Below, in pieces: positions 14,782 through 25,042 of a DNA stretch of 64,000 bases. The notes below the pieces were generated by a model. The model did not search any database. It was not told the origin of the DNA and saw only the letters and a list, made by a program, of their open reading frames with translations. The DNA is from Pseudomonas entomophila (GTDB taxonomy: Bacteria > Pseudomonadota > Gammaproteobacteria > Pseudomonadales > Pseudomonadaceae), in contig NZ_JAAMQJ010000006.1 of the NCBI RefSeq assembly GCF_013523125.1, positions 89,381-153,380 of the forward strand. The letters are read 5' to 3'. The number at the start of each line of letters is the position of its first letter. Positions within the stretch are counted from its first letter, which is position 1. The translations under genes and the position numbers were made by a program.

Positions 14782-17427
14782 TCAGCAGTCCAGTGGGTTG
14801 CGCTTGTCCGGGTCGATACCGAACTTGGTGATGGCCTCGGCCACCACGCTCGGTTCGATCTCGCCGCGATCGGCCAAGGCTTCCAGGGCGGCCAGCACCA
14901 CGAAGTGACGGTCGACTTCGAAGAAGTGACGCAGCTTCTTGCGGCTGTCGCTGCGACCGAAGCCGTCGGTGCCCAGCACCTTGAATTCCTGGCTCGGTAC
15001 CCACTGGCGAATCTGTTCGGCGAACAGCTTCATGTAGTCGGTGGAGGCGATGACCGGGCCCTTGCGGCCGCCCAGGCACTGCTCGACGTAGGTCTTCTGC
15101 GGGGTCTGGCCCGGCTTGAGACGGTTGGCGCGTTCCACGGCCAGGCCGTCACGACGCAGTTCGTTGAAGCTGGTGACGCTCCAGACGTCGGCACCGACGT
15201 TGTACTCCTCGCGCAGGATCTTGGCCGCTTCGCGGACTTCGCGCAGGATGGTGCCCGAACCCAGCAGCTGCACGTGGTGCGCGGCTTCGCGGGTGTCTTC
15301 CTCGAGCAGGTACATGCCCTTGACGATGCCTTCCTCGGCACCGGCCGGAATGGCAGGCTGCTGGTAGGACTCGTTCATCACGGTGATGTAGTAGAAGACG
15401 TCCTGTTGCTCTTCGGTCATCTTCTTCATGCCGTCCTGGATGATCACCGCCAGCTCGTAGCCGTAGGTCGGATCATAGGTGCGGCAGTTCGGGATGGTCG
15501 CGGCCAGCATGTGGCTGTGACCGTCTTCGTGCTGCAGGCCTTCACCGTTGAGGGTGGTACGGCCGGCGGTGCCGCCGATCAGGAAGCCACGGGTACGGCT
15601 GTCGCCAGCGGCCCAGGCCAGGTCGCCGATACGCTGGAAGCCGAACATCGAGTAGAAGATGTAGAACGGCAGCATCGGCTGGTTGTGGCTGCTGTACGAG
15701 GTACCGGCGGCGATGAACGACGACATGGCGCCGGCTTCGTTGATGCCTTCCTCGAGGATCTGGCCCTTCTTGTCCTCGCGGTAGAACATGACCTGGTCCT
15801 TGTCGACCGGATCGTACAGCTGGCCCACGGAGGAGTAGATGCCCAGCTGGCGGAACATGCCTTCCATGCCGAAGGTACGCGCTTCGTCAGGGATGATCGG
15901 CACGATACGCTGACCGATCTCCTTGTCCTTGACCAGCTGTGCGAGGATCCGCACGAAGGCCATGGTGGTGGAGATTTCACGGTCGCCCGAGCCGTCGAGG
16001 ATGGCCTTGAGGGTATCCAGCGGCGGCGTCGGGATGCTGAAGCTCTTGGCGCGGCGCTGAGGCACGAAGCCACCCAGGGCTTCGCGACGCTTGGCCAGGT
16101 ACTTGGCCTCGGCGCTGTCGGCTTCCGGACGGAAGAACGGCAGGTTCTCGAGGTCGGCATCCTTCACCGGAATGTCGAAGCGGTCGCGGAATTTGCGCAG
16201 GCTGTCGACGTCGACCTTCTTGGTGTTGTGCGCGGTGTTCTTGGCTTCGCCTGCACCGGTACCGTACCCCTTGATGGTCTTGGCCAGGATGACGGTGGGC
16301 TGTTCCTTGTGGTTGACCGCCTGGTGATAGGCTGCATAGACCTTGTACGGGTCGTGGCCACCGCGGTTGAGCTTCCACACTTCCTCGTCGGACAGGTCTT
16401 CGACCATGGCCTTGAGTTCGGGCGTGTTGAAGAAGTGCTCACGGACGAACGCGCCGTCCTTGGCCTTGTAGTTCTGGTACTCGCCGTCGATGACTTCGTC
16501 CATGCGACGCTGCAGGGCACCGTTGGTGTCCTTGGCCAGCAGGGGGTCCCAGAAACGGCCCCAGACGACCTTGTTGACGTTCCAGCCACCGCCACGGAAC
16601 ACGCCTTCGAGTTCCTGGATGATCTTGCCGTTGCCGCGCACCGGGCCGTCCAGACGCTGCAGGTTGCAGTTGATCACGAAGATCAGGTTGTCCAGCTTCT
16701 CGCGGCCGGCCAGGGAAATGGCGCCCAGGGATTCCGGCTCGTCGCACTCGCCGTCGCCCATGAAGCACCAGACCTTCTGTTTGCCGGCCGGGATGAAGCC
16801 GCGTGCTTCCAGGTACTTCATGAAGCGGGCCTGGTAGATCGCCTGGATCGGGCCCAGACCCATGGACACAGTCGGGAACTGCCAGAAGTCCGGCATCAGC
16901 CACGGGTGCGGGTACGACGACAGGCCGTTGCCGTCCACTTCCTGGCGGAAGTTGTTCATCTGGTCTTCGCTGATGCGGCCTTCGAGGAAGGCACGGGCGT
17001 AGATGCCCGGCGAGGCGTGACCTTGATAGAAGATCAGGTCGCCGCCATGTTCTTCGGTCGGGGCCTGGAAGAAGTAGTTGAAGCCGATGTCGTACAGCGT
17101 CGCGCTGGAGGCGAAGCTCGAAATGTGACCACCCAGGTCCGAATCTTTCAGGTTGGTGCGCATGACCATGGCCAGGGCGTTCCAACGTACCATCGAGCGG
17201 ATGCGGCGTTCCATGAACAGGTCGCCAGGCATGCGCGCTTCGTGAGTGACAGGGATGGTGTTGCGGTATGGCGTGGTGATGGCATACGGCAGCTGCGAAC
17301 CACTACGGGTGGCCAGCTCGCCCATGCGGGTCATCAGGTAGTGAGCGCGGTCTTCGCCTTCTTTGTCGATGACCGACTCCAAGGCATCCAGCCATTCCTG
17401 GGTTTCGACGGGATCGAGGTCTTGCAT
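14782..17427 (-). CDS. aceE: Pyruvate dehydrogenase E1, homodimeric type
   Basis: The 881-residue thiamine-diphosphate enzyme decarboxylates pyruvate and passes the acetyl group to the lipoyl arms of AceF. The ThDP motif begins GDGECDEPES near residue 230 and ends with the INCNLQRLDG segment; SYSSHNQPMLPFYIFYSMFGFQR lies in the pyrimidine domain. Length is that of the homodimeric E1 of gammaproteobacteria. It is the first gene of the aceEF operon, with the promoter in the divergent gap to glnE. Confidence 0.97.
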   Translation of the reverse strand: MQDLDPVETQEWLDALESVIDKEGEDRAHYLMTRMGELATRSGSQLPYAITTPYRNTIPVTHEARMPGDLFMERRIRSMVRWNALAMVMRTNLKDSDLGGHISSFASSATLYDIGFNYFFQAPTEEHGGDLIFYQGHASPGIYARAFLEGRISEDQMNNFRQEVDGNGLSSYPHPWLMPDFWQFPTVSMGLGPIQAIYQARFMKYLEARGFIPAGKQKVWCFMGDGECDEPESLGAISLAGREKLDNLIFVINCNLQRLDGPVRGNGKIIQELEGVFRGGGWNVNKVVWGRFWDPLLAKDTNGALQRRMDEVIDGEYQNYKAKDGAFVREHFFNTPELKAMVEDLSDEEVWKLNRGGHDPYKVYAAYHQAVNHKEQPTVILAKTIKGYGTGAGEAKNTAHNTKKVDVDSLRKFRDRFDIPVKDADLENLPFFRPEADSAEAKYLAKRREALGGFVPQRRAKSFSIPTPPLDTLKAILDGSGDREISTTMAFVRILAQLVKDKEIGQRIVPIIPDEARTFGMEGMFRQLGIYSSVGQLYDPVDKDQVMFYREDKKGQILEEGINEAGAMSSFIAAGTSYSSHNQPMLPFYIFYSMFGFQRIGDLAWAAGDSRTRGFLIGGTAGRTTLNGEGLQHEDGHSHMLAATIPNCRTYDPTYGYELAVIIQDGMKKMTEEQQDVFYYITVMNESYQQPAIPAGAEEGIVKGMYLLEEDTREAAHHVQLLGSGTILREVREAAKILREEYNVGADVWSVTSFNELRRDGLAVERANRLKPGQTPQKTYVEQCLGGRKGPVIASTDYMKLFAEQIRQWVPSQEFKVLGTDGFGRSDSRKKLRHFFEVDRHFVVLAALEALADRGEIEPSVVAEAITKFGIDPDKRNPLDC

Positions 17428-17807
17428 GGCTTGCTCCAGGGCGGAAAGGCAACCAGAATCGATTGCCTGAGTTTGCGACTGGCCTTTTGGGCAGACGTCG
17501 TGAATTCTTGGGGCGCCGTGCAGTGCGCCGGCGTCGTGTAGTTTTACTACAAACGGCCATGTATTTCATGCTTTTGCGCCGAAGGAGGGGCAGTGGCGCG
17601 ACAAACGCGTGGCTTCTGGCCACTTCACGCGTTGTGAACTAAAACGATACCGCTAAGAAAAAATAGCCGAATACCAAAAAATACTTCGCTCTTATTGCCG
17701 TAAAGTCTTTGGCGAAGCTATTTGATGCTTTTGTACGACAGTCCGATCATCGGTCGGACGGCCGCATCTGCCGCTACGTGTTTTCACACGCCGATCAAGG
17801 ATAGCCC
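17428..17807. promoter_or_regulatory. Divergent aceEF/glnE regulatory region
   Basis: The 380-bp gap contains no gene. It holds an AT-rich segment (17640-17715) and a symmetrical element: AACGCGTG at 17604-17611 pairs with CACGCGTT at 17626-17633, and an inner GTGGC/GCCAC pair lies at 17609-17613 and 17619-17623. The element is on the aceE side and could be an operator; the regulator is not identified. Confidence 0.5.
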
Positions 17808-20738
17808 ATGCGCCTGCCTTTGCCGCCTCACCTCCCTGCCATCCTCCAGCCTTTGGTCGTTCGCAATCGACAGGCATGGGATGACGCGCTGGCCGCCCAT
17901 CCCGAGGCGTCAGACCACGCCTTCAGCGAGGAACGACGTCGCCAGTTCGACCAGGTCGCGGCCGCCAGCGAGTTCGTGCTCGACCAGAGCCTGCGTGAGC
18001 CGGGCATGGTTTGCGAACTGCTCGCCAGCGGCGAACTGGAACGCGCCCTGGCCCCTGGCGAGCTGCGCGCGCGCATTGCCGCCGCGGTGGCGGCAGCGGA
18101 CAGTGAAGATGCCCTGGCGCGCCAGCTACGCCGCGAGCGTAATCGCCAGCAGGTGCGCATCATCTGGCGCGACATCACCCGCCAAGCCGATCTGGCGCAG
18201 ACCTGCCGCGACCTGTCCGACCTGGCCGATGCCTCGATCGACCAGGCCTACCACTGGTTGTACCCGCGTCACTGTCAGCAGTTCGGCACCCCGATCGGCC
18301 GCAGCGGCGCGCCCCAGCACATGGTCGTGCTGGGGATGGGCAAGCTCGGCGCCGTGGAGCTGAACCTGTCCTCCGACATCGACCTGATCTTCGCCTTCCC
18401 CGAAGGCGGGGAGACCGAGGGCGTCAAGCGCCCGCTGGACAACCAGGAATTCTTCACTCGCCTGGGGCAGCGCCTGATCAAGGCACTCGACCCGGTCACC
18501 GTCGACGGCTTCGTGTTCCGCGTCGACATGCGCCTGCGGCCCTATGGTTCGGCAGGTGCCCTGGTCCTGAGCTTCAATGCCCTGGAACACTACTATCAGG
18601 ACCAGGGCCGCGACTGGGAACGCTACGCCATGATCAAGGCCCGCGTGGTGGCGGGCGACCAGGACAGCGGCGCGCAACTGCAGGCGATGCTGCGGCCGTT
18701 CGTCTACCGCCGCTACCTGGACTTCTCGGCCATCGAGGCGCTGCGCACCATGAAGCAGCTGATCCAGCAGGAGGTGCGGCGCAAGGGCATGGCCGACAAT
18801 ATCAAGCTGGGGGCCGGTGGCATCCGCGAGGTGGAGTTCATCGCCCAGGCCTTCCAGTTGATCCATGGCGGCCGCGACCTGAGCCTGCAGCAGCGACCGC
18901 TGCTCAAGGTGCTGGCCACGCTCGAAGACCAAGGCTACCTGCCGCCGGCGGTCGTGGCCGAGCTGCGTGACGGGTACGCCTTCCTGCGCTATACCGAGCA
19001 CGCCATCCAGGCCATCGCCGACCGCCAGACCCAGATGCTGCCGGAGGATGAAACGGGGCGCGCTCGGGTCGCCTATATGCTCGGTTTCGACGACTGGGAA
19101 GCGTTCCATGCGCAGCTCATGCACTGGCGCGGCCGCATCGACTGGCACTTCCGCCAGGTGATCGCCGACCCCGACGAGGACGAGGCCGAGGGCGAGCTGG
19201 TGGTCGGGGGCGAGTGGTCGCCGCTGTGGGAGCAGGTCCAGGATGAAGAGGCGGCCAGTCGCCAGCTGCACGAAGCCGGCTTCGGCCGTCCCGATGAGGC
19301 CCTGCGGCGCCTGGCCGGCTTGCGCGCCAGCCCTTCGTTGCGCTCGATGCAGCGCATCGGTCGCGAACGCCTCGACGCCTTCATCCCGCGCCTGCTGGCC
19401 CAGGCCGTGGAGCACGCCGACCCGGACCTGGTGCTTGAGCGTGTACTGCCGCTGGTGGAGGCCGTGGCGCGACGCTCGGCCTATCTGGTGCTACTGACGG
19501 AAAACCCTGGGGCCCTGCGCCGCCTGCTGACCCTGTGCGCGGCCAGCCCGTGGATCGCCGAGCAGATCGCTCGTTACCCGCTGTTGCTCGACGAGCTGCT
19601 CAACGAAGGACGGCTGTTCAGCCCGCCCCTGGCGCCCGAACTGGCCTCGGAGCTGCGCGAGCGGTTGACGCGCATTCCCGAGGACGACCTGGAGCAGCAG
19701 ATGGAAGCCCTGCGGCATTTCAAGCTGGCCCACAACCTGCGCGTGGCCGCCTCGGAAATCACCGGTCACCTGCCGCTGATGAAGGTCAGCGACTACCTGA
19801 CCTGGCTGGCCGAAGCGATCCTCGACCAGGTGCTGGCCCTGGCCTGGCGCCAGACCGTGGCTCGCCACGGACAGCCCAAGCGTCTCGACGGCAGCCTGTG
19901 CGACCCAGGGTTCATCATCGTGGGCTACGGCAAGGTCGGGGGAATCGAACTAGGGCACGGCTCGGACCTGGACCTGGTGTTCATCCACGACGGCGACCCG
20001 CAGGCCGAAACCGACGGTGCCAAGCCGATCGATGGCGCGCAGTTCTTCACCCGGCTCGGGCAGCGCATCATCCACCTGCTGACCACCCACACCGCCTCCG
20101 GCCAGCTCTACGACGTCGACATGCGCCTGCGCCCGTCGGGCGCGTCTGGCCTGCTGGTCAGTTCGCTGGGGGCGTTCGAGCGCTACCAGCAGAAGGAGGC
20201 CTGGACCTGGGAGCACCAGGCCCTGGTGCGGGCCCGCGTGCTGGTCGGCTGCAGCCAGGTCGGCCAAGCGTTCGAGGCCGTGAGGGCGCAGGTGCTGGGT
20301 CAGCCACGGGCGCTGGAGACGCTGCGCACGCAAGTCAGCGAGATGCGCGCCAAGATGCGCGACAACCTCGGCAGCCGCGCCACCGCTGCCGGTACGGCAG
20401 CCAACGCGTTCGACCCCGGTCAGCCGTTCGACATCAAGCAGGACGCCGGTGGCATCGTCGACATCGAGTTCATGGTGCAGTACGCCACGCTTGCCTGGTC
20501 CCATACGCACCCGGCGCTACTGCGCTGGACTGACAACGTGCGCCTGCTCGAAGAACTCGAGCAGGCCGGGCTGCTGCCGGCCAGCGATGCCGGGCTGTTG
20601 CGTGAAGTCTACAAGGCCTACCGTTCGGCCTCCCACCGGCAGGCCCTGCAGAAGCACCCGGGCGTGATCGATGCCTCGCAGTTCGCCGACGAGCGTCGTC
20701 AGGTACGGCGCATCTGGGCAGCGCTGGGGTTGTCGTGA
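17808..20738 (+). CDS. glnE: Glutamine synthetase adenylyltransferase/deadenylase
   Basis: The 976-residue bifunctional enzyme adenylylates and deadenylylates glutamine synthetase in response to PII and glutamine. Two nucleotidyltransferase domains are visible: GMGKLGAVELNLSSDIDLIF near 170-190 (deadenylylase half) and GYGKVGGIELGHGSDLDLVF near 704-723 (adenylylase half), both with the GS-x-D-x-D catalytic pattern, and each is followed by a helical GlnE domain. Length matches the family. It precedes the LPS core operon, separated by 267 bp. Confidence 0.97.
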   Translation: MRLPLPPHLPAILQPLVVRNRQAWDDALAAHPEASDHAFSEERRRQFDQVAAASEFVLDQSLREPGMVCELLASGELERALAPGELRARIAAAVAAADSEDALARQLRRERNRQQVRIIWRDITRQADLAQTCRDLSDLADASIDQAYHWLYPRHCQQFGTPIGRSGAPQHMVVLGMGKLGAVELNLSSDIDLIFAFPEGGETEGVKRPLDNQEFFTRLGQRLIKALDPVTVDGFVFRVDMRLRPYGSAGALVLSFNALEHYYQDQGRDWERYAMIKARVVAGDQDSGAQLQAMLRPFVYRRYLDFSAIEALRTMKQLIQQEVRRKGMADNIKLGAGGIREVEFIAQAFQLIHGGRDLSLQQRPLLKVLATLEDQGYLPPAVVAELRDGYAFLRYTEHAIQAIADRQTQMLPEDETGRARVAYMLGFDDWEAFHAQLMHWRGRIDWHFRQVIADPDEDEAEGELVVGGEWSPLWEQVQDEEAASRQLHEAGFGRPDEALRRLAGLRASPSLRSMQRIGRERLDAFIPRLLAQAVEHADPDLVLERVLPLVEAVARRSAYLVLLTENPGALRRLLTLCAASPWIAEQIARYPLLLDELLNEGRLFSPPLAPELASELRERLTRIPEDDLEQQMEALRHFKLAHNLRVAASEITGHLPLMKVSDYLTWLAEAILDQVLALAWRQTVARHGQPKRLDGSLCDPGFIIVGYGKVGGIELGHGSDLDLVFIHDGDPQAETDGAKPIDGAQFFTRLGQRIIHLLTTHTASGQLYDVDMRLRPSGASGLLVSSLGAFERYQQKEAWTWEHQALVRARVLVGCSQVGQAFEAVRAQVLGQPRALETLRTQVSEMRAKMRDNLGSRATAAGTAANAFDPGQPFDIKQDAGGIVDIEFMVQYATLAWSHTHPALLRWTDNVRLLEELEQAGLLPASDAGLLREVYKAYRSASHRQALQKHPGVIDASQFADERRQVRRIWAALGLS

Positions 20739-20863
20739 CCGGGAGCGGGTCCACGGTGGTACACTGGCCGGCATTTAGCCTGAAGCGCATACGGTGCCTC
20801 GGGCGTGGCAGGGTAAGGTTCGAAGGGGTAGGGGATCGCGTTGCGGTCCATCGCGGCACTGGG

Positions 20864-20909
20864 GCCGCTCCCACAGAGGCGACGGCGCGCCTCGGTCCGT
20901 GGGAGCGGC
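20864..20909. repeat. REP-like inverted repeat upstream of waaF
   Basis: GCCGCTCCCAC (20864-20874) recurs inverted at 20899-20909. It is of the same style as other REP pairs in this window and lies in the glnE-waaF gap. Confidence 0.75.
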
Positions 20910-21005
20910 TTCGATGCCTTGAGTGCCCTGCAGCGCCCCTCGACCGCCCGTCGCCCTCAAGCCCGATCGAGGCCCCAGGCCTGCCGGAGCGATACTGGAA
21001 GACGC

Positions 21006-22055
21006 ATGAACATTCTGATCATTGGGCCCAGCTGGGTCGGCGACATGGTGATGGCGCAGACCTTGTTCCAGTGCCTGAAACTGCAGCACCCCGAGTGCGT
21101 GATCGATGTACTGGCCCCCGAGTGGAGCCGGCCGATCCTCGAGCGCATGCCCGAAGTCCGCCAGGCCTTGAGCTTCCCGCTCGGCCACGGCGCGCTCGAG
21201 CTCGGCACCCGGCGGCGCATCGGCAAGTCCCTGGCCGGTCAGTACGACCAGGCGATCCTGCTGCCCAACTCGCTGAAATCGGCGCTGGTGCCCTTCTTCG
21301 CCGGGATCCCCAAACGGACCGGCTGGCGTGGCGAATGGCGTTTCGGTCTGCTCAACGACGTGCGTCGGCTGGACAAGGCCCGCTACCCGCTGATGATCGA
21401 GCGCTTCATGGCGCTGGCCTATCCATCCGGCACCGAGCTGACCCAGCCCTACCCACGACCCGCGCTGCGCATCGAGCCGGCCAGCCGCGACGCGGCCCTG
21501 GCCAAGTTCGGGCTGGAGCTGGACCGGCCGGTCCTGGCATTGTGTCCCGGGGCCGAGTTCGGCGAGTCCAAACGTTGGCCGGCCGAGCATTACGCCGAGG
21601 TGGCCGAGGCCCTGATTCGCCTGGGCTGGCAGGTCTGGCTGTTCGGCTCGAAGAAGGACCATCCGGTGGGCGAGTCGATTCGCGAGCGGTTGATCCCAGG
21701 CTTCAGGGAAGAGTCGGTGAACCTCTCCGGCGAGACCTCGCTGGCCGAGGCCATCGACCTGTTGTCCTGCGCCACGGCGGCGGTGTCCAACGATTCGGGC
21801 CTCATGCACGTGGCCGCCGCGTTGGCACGCCCCCTGGTGGCCGTGTACGGCTCGACCTCGCCAGGCTTCACCCCGCCGCTGGCCGAGCAGGTCGAAGTGG
21901 TGCGCCTGGGTATCGAGTGCAGCCCGTGCTTCGAGCGCACCTGCCGCTTCGGCCACTACAACTGCCTGCGCCTGCTCGAGCCGCCTGCGGTCATCGCCGC
22001 CCTGCGACGATTGCCTGGCGCGGCGCTGATCGATGTCCTGGCCGAGGTCGACTGA
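21006..22055 (+). CDS. waaF: ADP-heptose:LPS heptosyltransferase II
   Basis: The 349-residue cytoplasmic GT9 glycosyltransferase adds the second L-glycero-D-manno-heptose to the LPS inner core. N-terminal NILIIGPSWVGDMVMAQTL and the C-terminal donor-site motifs CPGAEFGESKRWP and VSNDSGLMHVAAAL mark the family. The start is the ATG immediately before the first beta strand. It opens the core operon, and the next gene starts one base after its stop codon. Confidence 0.95.
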   Translation: MNILIIGPSWVGDMVMAQTLFQCLKLQHPECVIDVLAPEWSRPILERMPEVRQALSFPLGHGALELGTRRRIGKSLAGQYDQAILLPNSLKSALVPFFAGIPKRTGWRGEWRFGLLNDVRRLDKARYPLMIERFMALAYPSGTELTQPYPRPALRIEPASRDAALAKFGLELDRPVLALCPGAEFGESKRWPAEHYAEVAEALIRLGWQVWLFGSKKDHPVGESIRERLIPGFREESVNLSGETSLAEAIDLLSCATAAVSNDSGLMHVAAALARPLVAVYGSTSPGFTPPLAEQVEVVRLGIECSPCFERTCRFGHYNCLRLLEPPAVIAALRRLPGAALIDVLAEVD

Positions 22056-22056
22056 C

Positions 22057-23115
22057 GTGCGCGTCCTGATCGTCAAGACCTCGTCCCTGGGCGACGTGAT
22101 CCACACGCTGCCGGCGCTGACCGATGCGGCCCGTGCCATCCCCGGTATCCGCTTCGACTGGGTGGTGGAGGAGGGCTTCGCCGAGATCCCCAGCTGGCAC
22201 CCGGCCGTGGACCAGGTCATTCCGGTGAACATCCGCCGGTGGCGCAAACAGCTCTGGCAGACGTTCAGGAACGGCGAGTGGCGCCAGTTCAAGGCACGCG
22301 TGCGCGAGCGTTCCTATGACCTGGTCATCGATGCCCAGGGCCTGCTCAAGTCGGCGTGGCTGACCCGTTACGTCAAGGCACCGGTCGCCGGGCTGGATCG
22401 CTACTCGGCGCGCGAAGGCTGGTCGAGCCGCTTCTACGACCGGCGCCTGTCGGTCGCCCTCGGCCAGCATGCCGTCGAGCGCGTGCGCCAACTGTTCGCC
22501 CTGGCGCTGGCCTACGACCTGCCCGACGGGCTGGGCGACTACGGCCTGGACCTGAGCCGCCTGGACCTGCCGCCGACCGCGCCGTACGTGGTGTTCCTGC
22601 ACGGCACCACTTGGGACACCAAGCACTGGCCGGAAGCCTATTGGCGCGCCCTGGCCGAGCGCATGGACCAGCACCGCCTGAAGGTCTGCCTGCCCTGGGG
22701 CAACCCGACCGAGAAGGCCCGCGCCGAGCGCATCGCCCAAGGCCTGGCGCACTGTCAGGTGCTGCCCAAGCTGAATCTGGCCGGCGTTGCCCGTATCCTG
22801 GCCGCTGCCAGGGCGTGCGTGGCGGTGGACACCGGCCTCGGCCACCTGGCTGCGGCGTTGGACGTGCCGACCGTGTCGCTGTTCGGCCCGACCGACCCTG
22901 GCCTGACCGGCGCCTACGGGCGTGCCCAGGTGCACCTGGGCAGCGACTGGCCCTGCGCGCCCTGCCTGCAGAAGACCTGTACCTATAAGCCGAGCGCCGA
23001 GGACCTGCGCCGGTTCGACATCCAACGCGAGTGGCCGCTGTGCTTCACTCGCCTGAATCCCGAGCACGTGGCGCGCCGCCTGAGCGCGCTGCTGCTGACC
23101 GAGGCTGTTCGTTGA
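22057..23115 (+). CDS. waaC: LPS heptosyltransferase I
   Basis: The 352-residue GT9 enzyme adds the first heptose to Kdo2-lipid A. It starts with GTG one base after the waaF stop; VRVLIVKTSSLGDVIHTLPAL is the classical WaaC N-terminus and VAVDTGLGHLAAAL the donor-binding motif. The stop codon overlaps the waaG start (TGATG), which supports translational coupling. Confidence 0.95.
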   Translation: MRVLIVKTSSLGDVIHTLPALTDAARAIPGIRFDWVVEEGFAEIPSWHPAVDQVIPVNIRRWRKQLWQTFRNGEWRQFKARVRERSYDLVIDAQGLLKSAWLTRYVKAPVAGLDRYSAREGWSSRFYDRRLSVALGQHAVERVRQLFALALAYDLPDGLGDYGLDLSRLDLPPTAPYVVFLHGTTWDTKHWPEAYWRALAERMDQHRLKVCLPWGNPTEKARAERIAQGLAHCQVLPKLNLAGVARILAAARACVAVDTGLGHLAAALDVPTVSLFGPTDPGLTGAYGRAQVHLGSDWPCAPCLQKTCTYKPSAEDLRRFDIQREWPLCFTRLNPEHVARRLSALLLTEAVR

Positions 23116-24239
23116 TGCAACTGGCTTTCGTACTCTACAAATACTTCCCCTTCGGCGGACTGCAGCGTGACTTCATGCGCATCGCCCTGGAGTGCCAGGC
23201 ACGCGGTCACCAGATCCGCGTGTACACCCTGATCTGGGAGGGCGACGTGCCCCCAGGCTTCGAGGTGAACGTGGCCCCGGTCAAGGCGTTGTTCAACCAC
23301 CGCCGCAACGAGAAGCTCAGTGCGTGGATGGCCGCGGACCTCGCGCGTCGGCCGGTCGATCGCCTGATCGGCTTCAACAAGATGCCGGGCCTGGACGTCT
23401 ACTACGCCGCCGACGGCTGTTTCGAGGACAAGGCCCAGACCCTGCGCGGCGGGCTGTATCGCCGCTGGGGCCGCTACCGGCATTTCGCCGAGTACGAGCG
23501 CGCGGTGTTCGGGCGCGAGGCGCACACCGAGATCCTGATGATCTCCGAGGTGCAGCAGCCGCTGTTCGTCAAACACTACGGTACGCCGGCCGAGCGCTTT
23601 CACCTGTTGCCGCCCGGCATCTCGCCGGACCGCCGCCGCCCGGCCGATGCCGACGCCATTCGCGCGCAGTTTCGCCGCGAGTTCAAGCTGGCCGACGATG
23701 ACCTGCTGCTGGTGCAGATCGGCTCGGGCTTCAAGACCAAGGGCGTCGACCGCAGCCTCAAGGCACTCGCCGCGCTGCCGCCAGCCTTGCGCAAGCGTAC
23801 CCGGCTGATGGTGATCGGCCAGGACGACCCCAAGGTCTTCCAGTTGCAGAGCACCGCGCTGGGGCTGGGCGAGCACGTGCAGTTCCTCAAGGGGCGCAGC
23901 GACATCCCGCGTTTCCTGCTGGGCGCCGACCTGCTGATCCACCCGGCCTACAACGAGAACACCGGCACGGTCCTGCTCGAAGCCCTGGTCGCCGGCCTGC
24001 CGGTGCTGGTCTCCAAGGTCTGCGGTTACGCCCACTACATCGCCGAAGCCGACAGCGGTCTGGTGCTGGACGAGCCGTTCGCGCAAGGGCAGCTCGACGA
24101 CTGCCTGCGCCGCCTGCTCGAGGACGATGCCGCGCGTGCCCAGTGGTCGCGCAATGGCGTGGCCTTCGCCGACCGCGCCGACCTCTACAGCATGCCGCAG
24201 CGCGCCGCCGACGTGATCCTCGGGCAGGAGACCCCATGA
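23115..24239 (+). CDS. waaG: LPS core glucosyltransferase-type GT4 enzyme
   Basis: The 374-residue GT-B fold enzyme adds the first hexose to heptose II. N-terminal FVLYKYFPFGGLQRDFMRIA is typical of WaaG, and the GT4 EX7E motif is in YNENTGTVLLEAL near residue 285. It overlaps waaC and waaP by one and four bases respectively. By homology to the P. aeruginosa gene at this place, the sugar may be galactosamine rather than glucose; the sequence does not decide this. Confidence 0.93.
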   Translation: MQLAFVLYKYFPFGGLQRDFMRIALECQARGHQIRVYTLIWEGDVPPGFEVNVAPVKALFNHRRNEKLSAWMAADLARRPVDRLIGFNKMPGLDVYYAADGCFEDKAQTLRGGLYRRWGRYRHFAEYERAVFGREAHTEILMISEVQQPLFVKHYGTPAERFHLLPPGISPDRRRPADADAIRAQFRREFKLADDDLLLVQIGSGFKTKGVDRSLKALAALPPALRKRTRLMVIGQDDPKVFQLQSTALGLGEHVQFLKGRSDIPRFLLGADLLIHPAYNENTGTVLLEALVAGLPVLVSKVCGYAHYIAEADSGLVLDEPFAQGQLDDCLRRLLEDDAARAQWSRNGVAFADRADLYSMPQRAADVILGQETP

Positions 24240-25042
24240 AACTGATACTGGCCGAACCCTTCGCGCGGCTGTGGGCCGGACGCGACCCCTTCGAGGCGGT
24301 CGAGGGCTTGCAGGGCGTGGTCTACCGGGAGCTGGAAGCGCGCCGCACGCTGCGCACCGAGGTCGACGGCAAGGGCTATTTCGTCAAGATCCATCGCGGT
24401 ATCGGCTGGGGCGAGATCGCCAAGAACCTGCTCACGGCCAAGCTGCCGGTGCTCGGTGCCGGCCAGGAATGGCGCGCGCTCGAACGCCTGCATCAGGCCG
24501 GCGTGCCGACCATGACCGCCGTGGCGTATGGTGAGCGTGGCGACAACCCGGCGACCCAGCACTCGTTCATCGTCACCGAAGAACTGGCGCCCACCGTCAG
24601 CCTCGAGGACTACAGCCTCGACTGGCGGCGCCAACCGCCTGAGCCTCGGCTCAAGCGCGCCCTGATCGCCGAAGTCGCGCGCATGACCGGCACCATGCAC
24701 CGTGCCGGGGTCAACCATCGCGACTGCTACATCTGCCATTTCCTGCTGCACACCGATCGCCCGGTGACCGCCGACGGCCTGAAGCTGTCGCTCATCGACC
24801 TGCACCGGGCCCAGACCCGCACCGCCACGCCACGGCGCTGGCGCGACAAGGACCTGGCGGGCCTGTACTTCTCGGCCCTGGACATCGGCCTGACCCGCCG
24901 TGACCTGCTGCGCTTTCTCAAGGGCTACTTTTGCAAGCCGCTGCGCACGATCCTGACCGAAGAGGCCGCGTTGCTCGCTGCCCTGCGCGGCAAGGCGGAC
25001 AAGCTCTACGCCCGCAAGCAACGCTACGGGGACGCGCTCTGA
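24236..25042 (+). CDS. waaP: LPS heptose kinase WaaP
   Basis: The 268-residue kinase phosphorylates heptose I of the inner core, which is important for outer-membrane integrity in pseudomonads. Kinase-fold elements are YFVKIHRG (Lys of the N lobe, about residue 44), the catalytic loop NHRDCYICHFLL with the HRD motif (about 161-172) and metal-binding LIDLHRAQ (about 184-191). The ATGA overlap with waaG fixes the start. Confidence 0.95.
   Translation: MKLILAEPFARLWAGRDPFEAVEGLQGVVYRELEARRTLRTEVDGKGYFVKIHRGIGWGEIAKNLLTAKLPVLGAGQEWRALERLHQAGVPTMTAVAYGERGDNPATQHSFIVTEELAPTVSLEDYSLDWRRQPPEPRLKRALIAEVARMTGTMHRAGVNHRDCYICHFLLHTDRPVTADGLKLSLIDLHRAQTRTATPRRWRDKDLAGLYFSALDIGLTRRDLLRFLKGYFCKPLRTILTEEAALLAALRGKADKLYARKQRYGDAL

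Noticed and set aside
14905..17541. Plus-strand open frame of nearly 880 codons
   Set aside because: It lies entirely opposite aceE, whose protein is unmistakable.
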